Position numbers and translations under genes: made by a program. A DNA stretch of 64,000 nt from Ursidibacter maritimus (GTDB lineage: Bacteria; Pseudomonadota; Gammaproteobacteria; Enterobacterales; Pasteurellaceae). Positions 61,478 to 64,000 of the stretch are shown piece after piece. The notes under the pieces were generated by a model that did no database searches, was not told where the DNA came from, and saw only the letters and a list, made by a program, of their open reading frames with translations. How positions within the stretch are numbered: position 1 is the first letter of the stretch; each line of letters starts with the position of its first letter. Location: positions 62,001 through 126,000 of the forward strand of contig NZ_LEKN01000035.1 in the NCBI RefSeq assembly GCF_009761395.1, in the 5' to 3' direction.

Positions 61478-62827
61478 ATGAGTTTAACCACCAAACAAGA
61501 ACTACAACAACAAGAAGAAATATTAAGAGAAGCGGTAAGTTCGGCTTTATCTTTTGCAAAAAAAGCAGGGGCAACCGCAGAAGTGGCAGTGACAAAGGTT
61601 GCAGGCTTATCTGTTTCTACCCGTTTGGAACAAACAGAAAATATTGAATTTAATAATGATGGTGCGTTAGGTATTTCAGTCTATTTAGGCAAGCGTAAAG
61701 GTAATGCCTCCACTTCCGATTTGCAGCCTGCCTCTATTCAACAAGCGGTGGAATCTGCCTTAGCGATTGCAAAATATACATCGGAAGATGATTGCACAGG
61801 CTTGGCGGATAAAGAAATGATGGCGTTTGAGAGTATCGATTTAGATTTATATCACCACGCTGAGATCGATGTGGATCAAGCAGTGCAACTGGCAATAGAA
61901 ACGGAACATCACGCATTAAATAGTGATGAACGTATTGTAAACAGCGATGGTGCAACATTTAATTCCCATAGCGGTATTCGTGTTTATGGCAATACGCACG
62001 GAATGTTACAAAGCTATTTATCAAGTCGTTATTCGCTCTCTTGTAGTGTTATTTCTGCCTATCAAGATCAACTAGAAAGAGATTATGAATACACGATTTC
62101 TCGCCAGTTTAATCAATTAGCTACGCCTGAATGGGTAGGAAAACAAGCTGGCTTAAAAGCGGTAGAGCGTTTAAATCCACGCCAATTAGCCACCTGTGAA
62201 GTGCCCGTTATTTTCTATAATGATGTTGCCACTGGTTTAATCGGGCATTTAGCAGGGGCGATTAGTGGCGGTGCTTTATATCGCAAATCCAGTTTTTTAC
62301 AAGATAAATTAGGCGAAAAAATTCTGCCTGATTGGTTTGCGATTTCAGAACGTCCACATTTATTGCAACAACTTGCATCATCGGCTTTTGATAGCGAAGG
62401 GGTGAGAACGGAAAACCGAGAAATTATTACGGACGGCATTTTACAAACTTATCTTTTAACCAGTTATAGCGGTCGAAAACTGGGTATGCAAACCACAGGG
62501 CACGCAGGTGGCATTCACAACTGGTTAGTCAAACCAAACCGCACTGGTGGGCTAGACACTTTGCTAAAAGAAATGGGAACAGGGCTGTTAGTTACCGAAA
62601 TGCTTGGCAGTGCAATCAATGGTGTAACGGGCGAGTATTCTCGTGGTGCAGCAGGTTTTTGGGTTGAAAATGGCGAAATTTGCTACCCAGTGGCAGAAAT
62701 TACTATTGCTGGCAAGTTACAAGAGATGTATCAAAATATGGTTGCAGTGGCTGATGATATTGAACACCGCTCAAACATTCAAACAGGTTCTATTTTATTA
62801 GACAAAATGAAAGTTTCGGGGCAGTAA
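61478..62827 (+). CDS. pmbA: Metalloprotease subunit PmbA (TldE)
   Basis: 449 residues (E. coli 450). TldE is the inactive partner of the TldD metalloprotease, which matures microcin B17, degrades CcdA and cleaves unfolded peptides. Family segments: GISVYLGKRKGNASTSDL, GLIGHLAGAISGGALYRKSSFL, RKLGMQTTGHAGGIHNWLV and GYTRGAAGFWVENGEI-type GEYSRGAAGFWVENGE. RBS TTAGGAG. An uptake-sequence core is in the coding region at 61741. Confidence 0.96.
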   Translation: MSLTTKQELQQQEEILREAVSSALSFAKKAGATAEVAVTKVAGLSVSTRLEQTENIEFNNDGALGISVYLGKRKGNASTSDLQPASIQQAVESALAIAKYTSEDDCTGLADKEMMAFESIDLDLYHHAEIDVDQAVQLAIETEHHALNSDERIVNSDGATFNSHSGIRVYGNTHGMLQSYLSSRYSLSCSVISAYQDQLERDYEYTISRQFNQLATPEWVGKQAGLKAVERLNPRQLATCEVPVIFYNDVATGLIGHLAGAISGGALYRKSSFLQDKLGEKILPDWFAISERPHLLQQLASSAFDSEGVRTENREIITDGILQTYLLTSYSGRKLGMQTTGHAGGIHNWLVKPNRTGGLDTLLKEMGTGLLVTEMLGSAINGVTGEYSRGAAGFWVENGEICYPVAEITIAGKLQEMYQNMVAVADDIEHRSNIQTGSILLDKMKVSGQ

Positions 62828-62841
62828 CTTCCACTTTCAAC

Positions 62842-62862
62842 GGGGCAAAGCAACTTTGCCCC
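62842..62862 (+). repeat. GC-rich hairpin after pmbA
   Basis: GGGGCAAAG-CAA-CTTTGCCCC, perfect 9-bp stem, 14 bases after the pmbA stop, followed by CCATACCCCACC rather than T. It probably protects the mRNA end or pauses transcription. Confidence 0.6.
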
Positions 62863-62920
62863 CCATACCCCACCTATTATTTCAATTCCCCTTCAAATTT
62901 GTAAATTTTTCAGCATTTCC

Positions 62921-62947
62921 TTGACTATCATTTTTTTTTTTTACAAT
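62921..62947 (+). promoter_or_regulatory. Candidate promoter with a 12-T tract in the spacer
   Basis: TTGACT (62921-62926) and TACAAT (62942-62947) with a 15-base spacer consisting of ATCA and a T run. The run is 12 T long counting the first base of the -10. A change of one or two T would bring the spacing to 16-17, so slippage could switch promoter strength. Drives the gene at 63027 if real. Confidence 0.5.
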
Positions 62948-63026
62948 TAGGAAGATTTGGTTGATTGTTTTTAATAGTGAACTATAAAAACCAGTATGCT
63001 TCATTAAATGACCAAGGAGTGAATTT

Positions 63027-63455
63027 ATGATTAGTGTAGAATATGCAAAATGTTTATTTTTTGTTTTTACATTTTTGATTTTTATTTTATGTTTGGATTG
63101 CAAGAAATGTTGTAAATTATTAAGAGAACTATTAAGAAATTTTTCTTTAGATCAGATAAAAAATTTATTTTCGTGTAATACTAAATATTTGTGTGTTTAT
63201 CTTAAAAATATCCTAGCATTATGTTTGTCAGTAATGTTAATTCCTTTATCAGAAATTATTTTAAATGACTCTAAAGTACAGAATAGTGATCTTGGTTTCA
63301 TTATAAGATGTCTTGTTTCTTTAATGATTATTTTATTTATAGATATATTTATCAATAAAATAAAAGGTATATCAAAACAGATTAAATTAGAGGCTAAAAT
63401 TAAGGTGTTTTTTATTCTGATAATCATCTTATCTATTCTTATTTGTTGCATTTAA
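63027..63455 (+). CDS. Hypothetical small membrane protein
   Basis: 142 residues, very AT-rich coding sequence, with about three to four hydrophobic segments (residues 8-23, 60-78, 90-112 and 126-142) and several cysteines (CLDCKKCC near residue 22, LICC at the end). No family recognised. CAAGGAGTGA precedes the ATG by 6 bases, which supports translation. Base composition differs from pmbA and the Sel1 gene, hinting at acquisition. It is 31 bases before the Sel1 gene. Confidence 0.6.
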   Translation: MISVEYAKCLFFVFTFLIFILCLDCKKCCKLLRELLRNFSLDQIKNLFSCNTKYLCVYLKNILALCLSVMLIPLSEIILNDSKVQNSDLGFIIRCLVSLMIILFIDIFINKIKGISKQIKLEAKIKVFFILIIILSILICCI

Positions 63456-63486
63456 CCTTATTGACCAAACAACTTAGGAGTAAAAA

Positions 63487-64000
63487 ATGAAACTTTCTCA
63501 CGTTTTCCGCACCACCATTCTTGCCAGCACCCTTGCTTTCGGGCTAACGGGCTATACGCAGGCATCTAATGTAGAAATCATTTTGCAACAATTTCAGCAA
63601 GGTCAAGGTCTGCAAGCCTATAACCAAAAAGATTATGCCACTGCCTTAAAATTCTGGCAGCCATTAGCTGAACAAGGCGATAAAATTGCTCAATATAATT
63701 TAGGGTTTATGTATTTAAATGGGCAGGGAGTGGCTCAGGATTATCAACAAGCGGCCTATTGGTTTCAAAAAGCGGCTCAGCAAGGCTTGGTAGAGGCTCA
63801 ATATGATTTAGGGGTTATGTATGATAAGGGGGAGGGAGTGACTCAGGATTATCAACAAGCGGTTTATTGGCTTCAAAAAGCGGCTCAGCAAGGCTATGCA
63901 AAGGCTCAATATAGTTTAGGGGTTATGTATTATGAGGGGCAGGGAGTGGCTCAGGATTATCAACAAACGGTTTATTGGTATCAAAAAGCGGCTCAGCAAG
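63487..64000 (+). CDS. Sel1-repeat protein, secreted (3' end outside window)
   Basis: The frame starts at 63487 after TTAGGAGTAAAAA and stays open to the window end (at least 171 codons). A Sec signal peptide (MKLSHVFRTTILASTLAFGLTGYTQA) is followed by Sel1-like (TPR-related) repeats of 36 residues: A..FW.PLAEQGD.IAQYNLGFMYLNGQGVAQDYQQAAYW, then copies differing at few positions. At DNA level the 108-base repeats begin near 63724, 63832 and 63940 and are nearly identical, so unit number could vary. Sel1 proteins are scaffolds for protein contacts; secreted ones often help surface or host interactions. No exact function can be given. Confidence 0.88.
   Translation, partial: MKLSHVFRTTILASTLAFGLTGYTQASNVEIILQQFQQGQGLQAYNQKDYATALKFWQPLAEQGDKIAQYNLGFMYLNGQGVAQDYQQAAYWFQKAAQQGLVEAQYDLGVMYDKGEGVTQDYQQAVYWLQKAAQQGYAKAQYSLGVMYYEGQGVAQDYQQTVYWYQKAAQQ
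63724..64000 (+). repeat. 108-bp tandem coding repeats carrying uptake-sequence core
   Basis: Each unit contains GGCTCAGGATTATCAACAAG followed by CGG or a close variant. The Gln-Gln-Ala codons CAA-CAA-GCG-GTT spell ACAAGCGGT, the uptake-sequence core, exactly in the second unit. The first has ACAAGCGGC and the third ACAAACGGT. Confidence 0.8.

Noticed and set aside
63197-63451. Minus-strand frame of 84 codons opposite the small membrane protein
   Set aside because: The plus-strand frame has a good ribosome-binding site and hydrophobic pattern; the antisense frame has neither.
63724-64000. Possible CRISPR array from regularly spaced repeats
   Set aside because: The 108-base periodicity is fully coding and gives Sel1 protein repeats; there are no unique spacers.

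Overview
This window is a chromosomal segment from a member of the Pasteurellaceae. The gene content and local order (thiMDE plus an MHS transporter, arcB, murQ, the isc operon, opsX, efp/epmB) fit that family. The DNA uptake sequence core seen again and again is ACAAGCGGT (reverse complement ACCGCTTGT), the Actinobacillus pleuropneumoniae-type variant, and I did not see the Haemophilus influenzae-type core AAGTGCGGT. This points to the Apl clade (Actinobacillus, Mannheimia, Bibersteinia, Glaesserella or relatives). I cannot name the species. The DNA is AT-rich, and many short intergenic gaps hold inverted pairs of the uptake sequence that look like transcription terminators.

Layout. 1-3.5 kb: thiamin salvage and synthesis operon (thiM truncated by the window edge, thiD, thiE, MHS-family transporter). 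3.6-19.2 kb: parC, ppc, prmB on the minus strand, then smrB, a DMT-type transporter, arcB, anmK and murQ on the plus strand, then metC, ogt and ompP1/fadL on the minus strand. 19.4-26.2 kb: yfcZ (divergent from ompP1) and the complete iron-sulfur operon iscR-iscS-iscU-iscA-hscB-[DUF2625-like]-hscA-fdx-iscX. 26.2-29.9 kb: a phosphoethanolamine-transferase-like enzyme, pyrH, dcd and udk.

29.9-36.2 kb is the accessory part: the frameshifted 3' remnant of metH, an AT-rich type II restriction-modification pair, a Fic protein with an apparent built-in VbhA-like regulatory domain, a DUF72 protein and a small lipoprotein. 36.2-38.1 kb is a tight operon of tgt, a hemerythrin-like protein and a TusA-like protein. 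38.2-40.2 kb carries an NhaC-family transporter behind a recognisable lysine riboswitch, so it is more likely a lysine transporter (LysW type) than a Na+/H+ antiporter. 40.2-47.8 kb: hns, purU, rnhA and a four-gene peptide/metal-chelate-type ABC importer with a Tat-exported binding protein and a permease-ATPase fusion. The importer has a near-consensus promoter and CRP site.

48-62.8 kb is mostly housekeeping: yccA, tusE, opsX, aroF-tyrA (with a TyrR-box-like site), tdk, zapB, efp, a secreted Gln-rich protein, epmB, a glycogen/maltodextrin phosphorylase, rplY with a multi-hairpin leader, queA, yvcK-like and pmbA. The end of the window has a candidate phase-variable promoter (12-T tract inside the -35/-10 spacer) before an unknown small membrane protein. 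After it comes a Sel1-repeat protein whose coding repeats contain the uptake-sequence core.

I found no CRISPR array, tRNA, rRNA or intact transposase. The most rewarding places for follow-up are the accessory island at 30-34 kb, the riboswitch-controlled transporter, the poly-T promoter with the Sel1 gene, and the stacked hairpins in the rplY leader.
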